From Bradyrhizobium sp. Gha (lineage in GTDB: Bacteria > Pseudomonadota > Alphaproteobacteria > Rhizobiales > Xanthobacteraceae), in assembly GCF_900113735.1 (NCBI RefSeq), contig NZ_FOQM01000002.1:1-64000 (forward strand): a stretch of 64,000 bases of DNA, given 5' to 3'. Each line of letters opens with the position of its first letter. Position 1 is the first letter of the stretch. Both the position numbers and the translations under genes were made by a program. This document shows, one piece after another, positions 54,049-63,225 of this stretch. The notes beneath the pieces were generated by a model, which made no database searches, was not told the DNA's origin, and saw only the letters and a program-made list of their open reading frames with translations.

Positions 54049-54566
54049 ATCGCTAATCCCAATCGCAACGGGGCACGCGGCGACAACCGCCCGGAATTGC
54101 GTAAGTTCCACGCCGTCGTCGCTGAGACGCCAGCGGGCCGGGGTTCGCGGCCGGCGGCGCATTCGGCGTCTGAACGAGAGCGGCTCCGGCTGCCTGGGGC
54201 CTGAAGGGAGTTTGCAAAGGGCCGGAGCCGCGTCCCGCCTCAGCGCGGACGGGTATCCTGCGCGCTTCCGGCTGAGCCCGCATTAAAGCAGGTGAAGCGA
54301 TTCACAATTGTGCCGCCCGAGCTCGGTCCCCCAGCCAGACAGCGGATGTTCCGATGCTAAAGCGCCAAGGGCCAGACGAGCGGAACGCAGGGGGGCACGC
54401 AGCAGGCAAGTGACGATCAGCATCTCCCGGAAGCGGAGATGCGTGCCGGGGGGCCAGCATCGGGCCAGAAGGGCATTGCGCGTACGAGCCAACGCACAGG
54501 GCGCGTCACTTCCTCCTGATTGATTGAGCGCGGCGCCAAAGTGCCCCGCGCGGACCCGCTCGCAAC
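54049..54566. other. Gene-free stretch
   Basis: No gene is supported on either strand. The only structure I note is a short hairpin CATCTCCCGGAAGCGGAGATG near 54420-54442 and G/C-rich sequence of accessory character before the LLM gene. Confidence 0.4.
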
Positions 54567-55589
54567 TTAGCGCCACCCCAGCGCCGGCGCGACGTGCTGC
54601 AAAATCGCCTCGAGCGCATGTGCGCAGTAATCAACGCCAAGCTGGTTGGGGATCGTCAGCAGCAGTGTGTCGGCTTCAGTGATCGCCTCGTCCTGCTTGA
54701 GCTGCTCGATCAGCACATCCGGCTCCGCCGCATAGGAGCGGCCGAAGATCGCGCGGGTCTGCGGATCGATGAAGCCGATCTGGTCTTGCCCGCCGCGCTC
54801 GCCGCCGAAATAGGCGCGGTCCCGATCGTTCATCAGCGCGAAGATGCTGCGGCTGACCGAGACGCGCGGCTCTCTGACGTGGCCTGCCTCCTTCCACGCG
54901 GCGCGATAGGCGCGGATTTGCGCCGCCTGTTGCACGTGAAAAGCTTCGCCGGTCTCGTCGTTCTTCAGCGTCGAGCTTTGCAAATTCATGCCGAGCTTGG
55001 CTGCCCACACCGCGGTCGCGTTCGAGCCCGCGCCCCACCAGATGCGCTCACGCAAGCCCTGCGCATGCGGCTCCAGGCGCAGCCGCCCGGGCGGATTCGG
55101 AAACATCGGCTGCGGATTCGGCTCGGCAAAACCTTCGCCGCGCAACAGGTCGAGGAAGACTTCGGCGTGACGCCGGCCCATGTCGGCATCGCTCTGGCCT
55201 TCGGCCGGGCGATACCCGAAATAGCGCCAGCCGTCGATCACCTGCTCGGGCGAGCCGCGGCTGATGCCGAGCTGCAGCCGCCCGCCGGCGATGAGATCGG
55301 CGGAGCCGGCGTCCTCGATCATGTAGAGCGGGTTCTCGTAACGCATGTCGATCACGGCCGTGCCGATCTCGATCGTGCTGGTCCTGGCGCCGACCGCCGC
55401 AAGCAGCGGGAAGGGCGACGCCAGCTGCCGCGCAAAATGATGCACGCGGAAATAAGCGCCGTCCGCGCCTAGCTGCTCGGCAGCCACCGCAAGCTCGATC
55501 GATTGCAGCAGCGTATCTGCCGCCGAACGCGTCTGCGATTGCGGCGAGGGTGTCCAATGTCCGAAGGACAGAAATCCGATTTTCTTCAT
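54567..55589 (-). CDS. LLM-class flavin-dependent oxidoreductase
   Basis: The 340-residue luciferase-like monooxygenase starts MKKIGFLSFGHWTPSPQSQT and has the TIM-barrel pattern GADGAYFRVHHFARQ, TIEIGTAVIDMRYENPLYMIED, GGRLQLGISRGSPEQ. It uses reduced FMN (or F420) to oxidise an unknown organic substrate. It is a single gene on the minus strand with no reductase partner adjacent. Confidence 0.93.
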   Translation of the reverse strand: MKKIGFLSFGHWTPSPQSQTRSAADTLLQSIELAVAAEQLGADGAYFRVHHFARQLASPFPLLAAVGARTSTIEIGTAVIDMRYENPLYMIEDAGSADLIAGGRLQLGISRGSPEQVIDGWRYFGYRPAEGQSDADMGRRHAEVFLDLLRGEGFAEPNPQPMFPNPPGRLRLEPHAQGLRERIWWGAGSNATAVWAAKLGMNLQSSTLKNDETGEAFHVQQAAQIRAYRAAWKEAGHVREPRVSVSRSIFALMNDRDRAYFGGERGGQDQIGFIDPQTRAIFGRSYAAEPDVLIEQLKQDEAITEADTLLLTIPNQLGVDYCAHALEAILQHVAPALGWR

Positions 55590-55882
55590 GGGGACAATCT
55601 ATGGAGGGGGGGAGGGGTTCGTCTTCTGACATTCAGGTGAGACGGACGATGCGGCCGGGAAAGCCTGCGTCCCCGATGATGTCACCATGCGCCTGTTTTG
55701 CCCGACGGGTCAAGAGCATTTGCGGATTTTCGGAAATGTTGGGCTGGGCAACGCGCTCGGGCGGCGATGACGCGCCGCATCGCGCCTTAAGTCCCTGGGT
55801 TCGCTGCCCGGCTACTGTGCATGGGGTTGTTTTCGAATTCTTGCGCGGTGCGCACCAGCCCAAACCTGATCACTCTCGCCTG

Positions 55883-57904
55883 CTACTTCATCAACCTTAT
55901 GCCCTTGGTCGTGAACTTCTGCGTCTTGCCGCCTGATCGAAGCGGACGCTTGGTGCCGGCGGCCTTGCCGGTGCCGGGCGGCTGGTGCGCCGGGACCAAC
56001 TGGTGCGGCTGCGAACCGATCAGGTCGCGGCGGCCCATCTCGATCAGGGCCTCGCGGAGAACAGGCCAATTGTCGGGGTCGTGGTAGCGCAGGAAGGCCT
56101 TGTGCAGGCGGCGCTGGCGCAGGCCCTTGATCGCCTCGACCTTGTCGCTGCCGCCGCGGCGCACCCCGCGCAACGGATTGACGCCGGTGTGGTACATCGC
56201 GGTGGCGGTCGCCATCGGCGAGGGCAGGAAGGTCTGCACCTGATCGGCGCGATAGCGGTTCTTCTTCAGCCAGAGCGCGAGGTTCATCATGTCCTCGTCG
56301 GTCGTGCCCGGATGCGCCGCGATGAAATAGGGGATCAGGTAATATTTCTTGCCGGCCCGTTCCGCGGCTTCGTCGAACATCCGCTTGAACTTGTCGTAGG
56401 CGCCGATGCCCGGCTTCATCATCTTGTCGAGCGGGCCGCGCTCGGTATGCTCGGGCGCGATCTTCAGGTAGCCGCCGACGTGATGGGTGACGAGCTCCTT
56501 GATGTATTCGGGGCTCTCGACCGCAAGGTCGTAGCGGACGCCCGAGGCCACCATCACCTTCTTGATGCCCTTGGTCTCGCGCACCTTGCGATAGAGCCTG
56601 ATGAGATCGTCATGCGAGGTATTGAGGTTCGGGCAGATCTCGGGGAAGACGCAGGACGGCCTTCGGCACGCGGCCTCGACCTTCGGGTCCTTGCACGCCA
56701 TCCGGTACATGTTGGCGGTGGGGCCGCCGATGTCGGAGATCACGCCGGTGAAGCCCGGCGTCTTGTCGCGGATCTTCTCGATCTCGCGCAGGATCGAGCC
56801 TTCCGAGCGGTTCTGGATGATGCGGCCTTCGTGCTCGGTGATCGAACAGAATGTGCAGCCGCCGAAACAGCCGCGCATGATCGTGACCGAGAATTTGATC
56901 ATGTCCCAGGCGGGGATCTTTGCCTCGCCATAGGAGGGATGCGGCGCGCGCGCGTAGGGCAGATCGTAGACCGCGTCCATCTCCTCTGATGTGAGCGGGA
57001 TCGGCGGCGGGTTGAGCCAGAGGTCGCGGTCGCCGTGGCGCTGCACCAGCGGCCGCGCATTGCCGGGATTGCTTTCACGGTGCAGCACGCGCGAGGCGCG
57101 CGCATAGGCGTCCTTGTCCTGCTCGACCTGCTCCAGCGCCGGCAGCCGGATCACGGTCAAGCCCTTCTGGCGCGTCGCGCCTTCATCGGCGGAATCGAGA
57201 TCGTCGGCGTGCAGCTCGGCATAGCCTTCGGGCACGCGGCGGAACAGCGCGACGCCCCTGATGTCGTCGAGTTCGCGCGGCGCTTCGCCGGCAGCGAGAC
57301 GGTGCGCGACTTCGACGACGGCGCGTTCGGCATTGCCGTAAAGCAAGAGGTCGGCCTTGGCGTCGGCCAGCACCGAGCGGCGCACCTTGTCGGACCAGTA
57401 GTCGTAATGCGCGATCCGGCGCAGCGAGGCCTCGATGCCGCCAAGCACGATCGGCACGTCCTTGAACGCCTCGCGGCAGCGCTGGGCGTAGACGATGGTG
57501 CAGCGGTCCGGCCGCCTGCCGCCCTCGCCGCCGGCCGTGTAGGCGTCGTCGCTGCGGATACGGCGGTCCGCGGTGTAGCGGTTCACCATGGAATCCATGT
57601 TGCCGCCGGTGACGCCGAAAAACACTTTTGGCCTGCCCAGCGCCTTGAATGGCTCGGCCGACTGCCAGTCCGGCTGGGAGATGATGCCGACGCGGAAACC
57701 CTGGGCCTCGAGCAGCCGGCCGATGATCGCCATGCCGAAACTCGGATGGTCGACATAGGCATCCCCGGTTACCAGCACGATGTCGCATTCATCCCAGCCG
57801 AGCGCGTCCATTTCGGCGCGGCTCATCGGCAGGAACGGCGCCGGCTTGCGCGGGCGCGCCTGCGCCATCAGTGGGTTTTCGGCGGTGATGATCTGGCTGT
57901 CCAT
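55883..57904 (-). CDS. YgiQ-family radical SAM protein
   Basis: The 673-residue protein has an N-terminal UPF0313 domain ([20 protein letters not shown]), the radical SAM cluster [16 protein letters not shown] (Cys-x3-Cys-x2-Cys) in the middle, and the C-terminal region [17 protein letters not shown] and [16 protein letters not shown]. The family is conserved but its reaction is unknown. The start at [15 protein letters not shown] is chosen; the 27-residue extension upstream lacks similarity. Confidence 0.94.
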   Translation of the reverse strand: MDSQIITAENPLMAQARPRKPAPFLPMSRAEMDALGWDECDIVLVTGDAYVDHPSFGMAIIGRLLEAQGFRVGIISQPDWQSAEPFKALGRPKVFFGVTGGNMDSMVNRYTADRRIRSDDAYTAGGEGGRRPDRCTIVYAQRCREAFKDVPIVLGGIEASLRRIAHYDYWSDKVRRSVLADAKADLLLYGNAERAVVEVAHRLAAGEAPRELDDIRGVALFRRVPEGYAELHADDLDSADEGATRQKGLTVIRLPALEQVEQDKDAYARASRVLHRESNPGNARPLVQRHGDRDLWLNPPPIPLTSEEMDAVYDLPYARAPHPSYGEAKIPAWDMIKFSVTIMRGCFGGCTFCSITEHEGRIIQNRSEGSILREIEKIRDKTPGFTGVISDIGGPTANMYRMACKDPKVEAACRRPSCVFPEICPNLNTSHDDLIRLYRKVRETKGIKKVMVASGVRYDLAVESPEYIKELVTHHVGGYLKIAPEHTERGPLDKMMKPGIGAYDKFKRMFDEAAERAGKKYYLIPYFIAAHPGTTDEDMMNLALWLKKNRYRADQVQTFLPSPMATATAMYHTGVNPLRGVRRGGSDKVEAIKGLRQRRLHKAFLRYHDPDNWPVLREALIEMGRRDLIGSQPHQLVPAHQPPGTGKAAGTKRPLRSGGKTQKFTTKGIRLMK

Positions 57905-58148
57905 GGCGCCTACGCATAGGGCTCCGGGGGCGCGAATACAACCGACGGACGCGTGAAAGATTAACGTTCCGGGACGCTGCCGCACCTGGCCTTGCGCAGC
58001 AGTTCCATCGGCATGTGCGGCGGTTCACCCATAGGAACCATCCGCCCTCGTGAACATTGCCCCCAGGGATCGCACCGAGCCCGGCTTGCGCGCGCCCGCG
58101 TCCAGGATCTGGATGACCTCGATGTTCGCCTCGGGCGATGGGGGAGCT

Positions 58149-58313
58149 GTGAGTACAGTCATAGAGAACTTGCTGTTGCGAAAGCAGAAGCTCGTGGAAC
58201 AACTCGAGAAAGCGCAGGCGGTCGAGGACCGCGACAAGATTGAGCACCAGCTCGAACAGATCAACACGGCGCTGGATTTTCTGGACAGGCCGGGATCGAG
58301 AGACGCGCGGTAG
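58149..58313 (+). CDS. Small coiled-coil protein
   Basis: From a GTG start placed after GGGGGAGCT the protein has 54 residues: STVIENLLLRKQKLVEQLEK, then AQAVEDRDKIEHQLEQINTA and LDFLD. It is an almost continuous coiled coil. Similar tiny proteins are known to me in Bradyrhizobium only as hypothetical. An ATG 33 codons upstream without a good site is rejected. It converges with the GntR gene, 4 bases away. Confidence 0.75.
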   Translation: MSTVIENLLLRKQKLVEQLEKAQAVEDRDKIEHQLEQINTALDFLDRPGSRDAR

Positions 58314-58317
58314 CCGC

Positions 58318-58983
58318 TTAGTCCACTTGCAGCGCTTTGGCGTAGACCAGGCCGGAATTGGTGATGTGCGTCGTCATCGCCGCTTCAAACGCCGAAAATT
58401 CCGCGCGCGTGAACAGATCGAGCAGCTTGCGATGCTCGTCGAATGAGGAGCGGGTGCGCACGTCGATCGGCGAGGTCAGATTGGTGCGCAGCGCGGCGAC
58501 GCGGCCCGAGACGAGCTGATAGGACTCGGCGAGGTAGCGATTGCCGCAATGGGCGAACAGGCCTTCGTGAAAGCCGGCGTCGGCGCGGCCATAGGCGATG
58601 TTGTCGCGCGCCTCGACCGCCGGCTCCATCGCTGTGATCGCCTCGCTCATCGTCGCGATCGCGCCGTCGCGGTCGTGGCGAAAGGCGAGCTCGGCCGCCT
58701 TGGGCTCGAGTGCAATACGGAAGGTGCAGAGCGCTGTGATGTCCTCGGCGCTCGGCGTGAACACGAAGCTGCCGACCTGCGGCCGGATCACCACCAGCCC
58801 CTGCGCCTGCAGCTGGCCCATGGCCTCGCGCACCGGCGTGCGGCTGACGCCGAAGGAATTCGCCACCATCTCCTCTGAGATGGCGGCACCAAGTGCGAAC
58901 TCGCCGTCGATGATGGCCTGCCGCAGCCGCAGCATCACCCGCTGCGACAGCGATTTCGGCGCATCGAGCTTCAGCGCGCGCAT
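58318..58983 (-). CDS. GntR/FadR-type transcriptional regulator (FCD domain)
   Basis: The 221-residue protein has an N-terminal winged helix (GAAISEEMVANSFGVSRTPVREAMGQLQAQGLV) and a C-terminal all-helical FCD domain with the metal-binding pattern (AGFHEGL, EHRKLLDLF, MTTHI). FCD regulators sense carboxylic acids. It lies 8 bases after the FAD-oxidase gene in the same operon and probably binds the TTGTAT/GTACAA dyad upstream of that gene. Confidence 0.93.
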   Translation of the reverse strand: MRALKLDAPKSLSQRVMLRLRQAIIDGEFALGAAISEEMVANSFGVSRTPVREAMGQLQAQGLVVIRPQVGSFVFTPSAEDITALCTFRIALEPKAAELAFRHDRDGAIATMSEAITAMEPAVEARDNIAYGRADAGFHEGLFAHCGNRYLAESYQLVSGRVAALRTNLTSPIDVRTRSSFDEHRKLLDLFTRAEFSAFEAAMTTHITNSGLVYAKALQVD

Positions 58984-58991
58984 GGATGCTC

Positions 58992-60404
58992 TCAGATCAC
59001 CTTGCCGGGGTTGAGCAGATGATCGGGATCGAGCGCGGCCTTCAGCGTCCGCATCAACGCGATCTCGCCCTCGCTGCGGGCGTGTCCGAGCCATTTCTTT
59101 TTCAGCGTGCCGATGCCGTGCTCGGCGGAGACGCTGCCGCCCATGTCGCGCACGAGGCCGTAGATGATCGCGTCCATCTCCTCCTTGGGCTGCTGCTCGA
59201 CGGGAAGGCCTGTGACCCAGGAGACGAGGTGCAGATTGCCGTCGCCGATATGGCCGTAATAGACGCTCTCGCAGCCCTTGATGCCGGCAGCCAAGGCCGC
59301 CTTGCAGCGCCTCGCGAACTCGTCCATCCGCGCGACCGCAAGGCCGATATCGTAGGAAATGTGCGGTCCCAGCACTTGGCCGAATTCGGCGCAGATGTCG
59401 CGCACGCGCCAGAACGCCAGCGTCTGGGCCAGCGATTGCGCCACCGCGGCGTCCGCCAGCAGTCCGCGCTCCATCAGCTCTTCGAGCCAGGCCTGAAAGC
59501 GCGGCGCATCGACGCTCTCGTCGGTGCCCTGCGCTTCGACCAGCACGTAGAGACCCTGGCCGGCGGCGACCGGCGGCTTGACGCCCGCGCGCCTGGTGAT
59601 CACGTCCCAATAGTCCGGCCACATCACCTCGAAGGCCGAGAGCAGCGGGCCGAGCCCGCCGCGCGCAGCGCCGAGCAAGTCGATCACCGCGGCATAGTCT
59701 TTCAGCGCACAGAGTGCAGCCATGGTCGAGCGCGGCTTGGGAAACAGTTTCAGCACCACGCGGGTGATGATGCCGAGCGTGCCCTCCGAGCCGATGAAGA
59801 GATGCTTCAGATCGTAGCCGGCATTGTTCTTCATCAGCTTGTTGAGGCTGGTGATGATGGTGCCGTCGGGCAGCACCACCTCCAGCCCGAGCACCAGTTC
59901 GCGCGTCATGCCGTAGCGGATCACGCGATTGCCGCCGGCATTGGTGGAGAGATTGCCGCCGATGGCGCAGGAGCCGCGCGAGCCGAGATCGAGCGGAAAG
60001 AAGAACCCGGCTTCATCCGCGGCCTTCTGGATCGTCTCCAGCGGCGTGCCCGATTTCACCGTCATGGTCATCGAGGCGCGATCGATCTCCTCGATCCCGG
60101 TCATGCGCTCGAGCGAGATTGCGACCCAGCCCGTTTCGGGCGAAGCGCCGCGGCAGAGCCCGGTCAATCCGCCTTGCGGCACGAAGGGCAGGCGTGCCTG
60201 CCGACAGGTCGCAATAGCATCGGCAACGCCCCGCGCATCGAGCGGGCGGATCACTGCGAGCGGGGTTTGCGGCAGGCTCGCGCTCCAGTCGTTACAATTG
60301 CGCGCGGGCACGTCGTTGCCGGTGAGCACGGCCGCGGCGCCGAGCTTGTCGCGCAAGGCCGCGAGCAGCGGCTCGGGATGTCCGACAGGGGTCACCATGT
60401 TCAT
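58992..60404 (-). CDS. FAD-linked oxidase, D-lactate/2-hydroxyglutarate dehydrogenase-like
   Basis: The 470-residue flavoprotein has an FAD-binding type 4 domain (FVPQGGLTGLCRGASPE, GSRGSCAIGGNLSTNAGGNRV, MKNNAGYDLKHLFIGSEGTLG) and the C-terminal GlcD-type domain with YYGHIGDGNLHLVSW and SAEHGIGTLKKKWL. These enzymes oxidise D-2-hydroxy acids in the cytoplasm and pass electrons to quinone or a flavoprotein. The start is fixed by AGGAGGT 7-8 bases before the ATG. It is divergent from the DapA-family lyase, suggesting a shared catabolic path. Confidence 0.92.
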   Translation of the reverse strand: MNMVTPVGHPEPLLAALRDKLGAAAVLTGNDVPARNCNDWSASLPQTPLAVIRPLDARGVADAIATCRQARLPFVPQGGLTGLCRGASPETGWVAISLERMTGIEEIDRASMTMTVKSGTPLETIQKAADEAGFFFPLDLGSRGSCAIGGNLSTNAGGNRVIRYGMTRELVLGLEVVLPDGTIITSLNKLMKNNAGYDLKHLFIGSEGTLGIITRVVLKLFPKPRSTMAALCALKDYAAVIDLLGAARGGLGPLLSAFEVMWPDYWDVITRRAGVKPPVAAGQGLYVLVEAQGTDESVDAPRFQAWLEELMERGLLADAAVAQSLAQTLAFWRVRDICAEFGQVLGPHISYDIGLAVARMDEFARRCKAALAAGIKGCESVYYGHIGDGNLHLVSWVTGLPVEQQPKEEMDAIIYGLVRDMGGSVSAEHGIGTLKKKWLGHARSEGEIALMRTLKAALDPDHLLNPGKVI

Positions 60405-60471
60405 GCGAGACCTCCTCTGGATTTGGCGGCGCCCATGCGCGCCGGAACGACGGAAAGGATTTGCGCCCGTC

Positions 60472-60488
60472 TTGTATGTAAGGTACAA
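60472..60488. promoter_or_regulatory. Dyad TTGTAT-N5-GTACAA, probable GntR operator
   Basis: TTGTAT and GTACAA match as an inverted repeat in 5 of 6 bases around GTAAG. FCD/FadR-type regulators often bind short dyads of this TTGTAC-like class. It lies in the 164-base gap between the divergent FAD-oxidase and lyase genes, well placed to control both. Confidence 0.55.
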
Positions 60489-60568
60489 CAGGAAAAGTAA
60501 AGTAAAAACAAGGCTCGGTAAGCTCTGTGGATCATTGGAGATCAGGGGCTTATTCGGGAGCCGCAGCA

Positions 60569-61465
60569 ATGGATGGTGCTATGACCGAGGCAATTCGCGG
60601 TTTCTGGGTAGCGTCGGCGACGCCGCTGGCGTCGGACGGCAGCGTGGACTCCGCCAAGCTCGCCGGCCATGCCAAGCGACTCTTCAGCAAGGGCGTCGAC
60701 GGCGTCGTTCTGTTCGGCACCACGGGCGAGGGCACCTCGTTCAATGTCAGCGAACGCGTCGCGACCCTCGAAGCCGTGCTCAAGACCGGCGTGCCGGCGG
60801 AGCGGATCGGCGTTGGCGGCGGCTTCCCCGCCATTAGTGACAGCATCGCACTGACGCGCGCCGCGCTCGGCCTTGGCTTGCGCCACGTGCTGATTCTGCC
60901 GCCATATTTCGATCGCAGCGTCACGGCTGAGGGCATCGAGGATGCATTTGCTGCGATCATTGACGGTGCCGCCGACGACCGCCTGCGCGCTTATCTCTAT
61001 CATATCCCTCAGATCTCGGGCGTCGCGATCCCCACCACCGTTGCCGCGAACCTGCGCAAGCGTTACGGCAAGGTGCTTGCGGGCCTGAAGGACTCCAGCG
61101 GTGACTTCAAGCAGTTTCAGGCGTTCCGCGCGGCCGCGCCCGAGCTCGCCATCACTGTCGGCAATGAAACCGATATCGCCCGCGCGATCGCCGGCGGAGG
61201 TGCCGGCACCATCTGCGGCATGGCCAACGTCGCGCCGGAGCTGGTCAAGGCGATGATCGACGGCAAGGATGTCGAGGCGCGCATGCAGGCCGCCGTCGAT
61301 ATCGTGGTGAAGTCGGCATCCTTCCTGACGACGCTGAAGGCCATTCTCGCCGAGCAGACCGGTGATGCGGGCTGGTTGCGGGTACGCCCGCCGCTGCGTG
61401 CGCTGCCGGACGGCGCTGCGCTCAGGGCGAAGCTCGATGAACTGACCAGCCGGGCGATCGCGTAA
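60569..61465 (+). CDS. DapA/N-acetylneuraminate-lyase superfamily aldolase
   Basis: The 298-residue TIM-barrel protein has GTTGEGTSF (substrate carboxylate loop), the catalytic Tyr in YLYHIPQISG and the Schiff-base Lys in LAGLKDSSGD. It forms or cleaves C-C bonds with pyruvate or related 2-oxo acids. With an FAD-linked hydroxyacid oxidase and FCD regulator across the promoter, a catabolic aldolase/dehydratase is more likely than lysine synthesis. Start at 60569 follows GGGAG by 8 bases; an ATG at 60581 is an alternative. Confidence 0.92.
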   Translation: MDGAMTEAIRGFWVASATPLASDGSVDSAKLAGHAKRLFSKGVDGVVLFGTTGEGTSFNVSERVATLEAVLKTGVPAERIGVGGGFPAISDSIALTRAALGLGLRHVLILPPYFDRSVTAEGIEDAFAAIIDGAADDRLRAYLYHIPQISGVAIPTTVAANLRKRYGKVLAGLKDSSGDFKQFQAFRAAAPELAITVGNETDIARAIAGGGAGTICGMANVAPELVKAMIDGKDVEARMQAAVDIVVKSASFLTTLKAILAEQTGDAGWLRVRPPLRALPDGAALRAKLDELTSRAIA

Positions 61466-61474
61466 GAACGCGTT

Positions 61475-62704
61475 TCATCTGCCTCGATCGTCGGCGGCGC
61501 GCGCCGACATGGTGCGAGCCGCGACAAGTGCGGCGGCAAAGCCGGCCGCAGCACCGACGCCGAGTGCCCAGCGCGGACCCAGATTGTCCGCCACCCATCC
61601 GACGATGGGTGCGCCGATCGGTGTGCCGCCAAGGGCGACGCCGAGGCGCAACGCCATCACGCGTCCCCTCATCCGCGGCTCGGTGGAGAGTTGCATCATG
61701 GCATTCGAGGTATTGGTCACCGTCAGCGCCGCGACGCCGATCAGGACAAGGCTGCCTGCGAACAGCCAGTAATTCGGCGCGAGCGCGGCCAGTGCACATC
61801 CGGCGCCAAAAGCTGCAGACCCCATCAGCAGTGCTCCGAACCGCGGCTGCGCACGGCCGGCAGCCAGCAACGCGCCCGAAATCGTGCCGACCGCCATCGT
61901 CGAGGACAAGAGGCCAAAGCCGCGCGCATCGGTGTGGAAGACGCTGACTGCCATGGTCGAGATGAAGATCGGGAAGTTCAGCCCGAACGTGCCGATCAGG
62001 AACAGCATGATCATGATCGCCCTGAGATCGCGGCGCGACCACACGTAGCGAAAGCCCTCGGTCATTCCGCCAGGTGTGCGGTGCGCCCGCGCATTCGGGC
62101 GCAACTCCGAGCTGCGCAGCAAGGCAAGCGAGCAGAGCACCGCCGTGAAGGACGCGGCGTTGAGGAGGAAAGCCCAGCCGGTGCCGATCGAGGCGATGAC
62201 CATGCCTGCGACCGCAGGCCCGACCATCCGCGCGGCGTTAAAGGACGTCGAGTTCAACGCGATCGCATTGGAGAGCTCGCCGTCGCCGACGAGCTCAGCG
62301 ACGAATGTCTGACGCACCGGGGCGTCGAAGGCCGCAGTGCAGCCAAACAGGAAGGCGAACACATAGACATGCCAGAGCTGCACCAGGCCGCCGACCGTGA
62401 GAAGGCCAAGGGCCAAAGCCAGTGCTCCCATTGTCGCTTGGGTCGCGACCAGCAGCTGTCGCTGGTTGAAATGATCAGCGGCGAAACCCGTCCATGGCAT
62501 CAGCAGCAGTTGCGGTCCGAACTGGAGCGCCATCACCATGCCCACTGCGGAGGCATTGTGCCGTGTCAGCTCAGTGAGAACGAGCCAATCCTGCGCTGCA
62601 CGCTGCATCCACGTTCCCGTGTTGGACACCAGCGCGCCTGCAGCCCAGACGCGGTAATTATAGTTCCGCAGTGAGCGAAAGGTGCCCGCGACCGGCACGC
62701 TCAC
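61475..62704 (-). CDS. MFS transporter, EntS-like
   Basis: The 409-residue protein begins (GTG) SVPVAGTFRSLRNYNYRVWA and has about 12 helices, with the loop DHFNQRQLLVATQ and the ATP-independent EntS/DUF894 pattern (FDAPVRQTFVAELVGDGELSNAIALNS). Such proteins export siderophores or drugs. The GTG overlaps the stop of the short MarR-like frame (GTGA). Its end lies 9 bases from the lyase gene end (convergent). A TonB-dependent receptor starts nearby in the other direction, hinting at siderophore traffic. Confidence 0.88.
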   Translation of the reverse strand: MSVPVAGTFRSLRNYNYRVWAAGALVSNTGTWMQRAAQDWLVLTELTRHNASAVGMVMALQFGPQLLLMPWTGFAADHFNQRQLLVATQATMGALALALGLLTVGGLVQLWHVYVFAFLFGCTAAFDAPVRQTFVAELVGDGELSNAIALNSTSFNAARMVGPAVAGMVIASIGTGWAFLLNAASFTAVLCSLALLRSSELRPNARAHRTPGGMTEGFRYVWSRRDLRAIMIMLFLIGTFGLNFPIFISTMAVSVFHTDARGFGLLSSTMAVGTISGALLAAGRAQPRFGALLMGSAAFGAGCALAALAPNYWLFAGSLVLIGVAALTVTNTSNAMMQLSTEPRMRGRVMALRLGVALGGTPIGAPIVGWVADNLGPRWALGVGAAAGFAAALVAARTMSARAADDRGR

Positions 62705-62844
62705 GAATCCCTTGCGAGCGTGGTCTGGATTGGCTCCCCGCGCAGGCCGCTGACGCGCTTCAGCTTGCCCATCAGCGAATGGAGGTCTTCTGCGAGCGCG
62801 CCGGCGCGCGGACGAGACGAGCGTTGGTCGGACGAGCTGATCAT
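62701..62844 (-). pseudogene. Truncated MarR-family regulator
   Basis: A 47-codon frame starts MISSSDQRSSRPRAGALAED and continues LHSLMGKLKR, matching the N-terminus of MarR proteins that commonly precede this MFS type (pattern LAEDLxxLxGKLKRRLRE). After LKR the similarity stops and the frame ends overlapping the MFS start (GTGA). The DNA-binding domain is absent, so an internal deletion is likely. The frame may persist as a translational leader. Confidence 0.5.
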
Positions 62845-63225
62845 GGTGGCGTGAATGACATCTATGAAGCTGATCTGTAAAGAAGAACTGTGCAGTTGAC
62901 CTGAACAAAGACGTGAGCGGATCCGCCGGTGTCGGCGTCGTGAAGCTCACGCACCGCGCAGTTCTCGTGCGACATGGCGTCGCGCCGATGACGCACGAGG
63001 AGCGTCGATCTAGCAAGCAATCGTGCTCATCTCGACCGCATTCGGTTGCGATGTTTTGGTTCCCGCTCAGGGCGCATCGCAGTTCGGGGCGCAGCGATCG
63101 AGCGGTCACGCCGTCCTTAGAACGATTCGACACTAGAGCGATTCAAGTCGCCGCCATGTTCTCTTCATTCGCAGCGACTGGTAGATGCGCCGGCTTCAAC
63201 GCTGTGATCTGGAAGTGAATTGAAA
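62845..63225. other. Divergent intergenic region between the MarR/MFS unit and the TonB receptor
   Basis: No gene is supported. It must contain promoters for both directions. I looked for a Fur-like or Irr/iron-control-type inverted repeat upstream of the receptor and saw none that was convincing. Confidence 0.4.
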
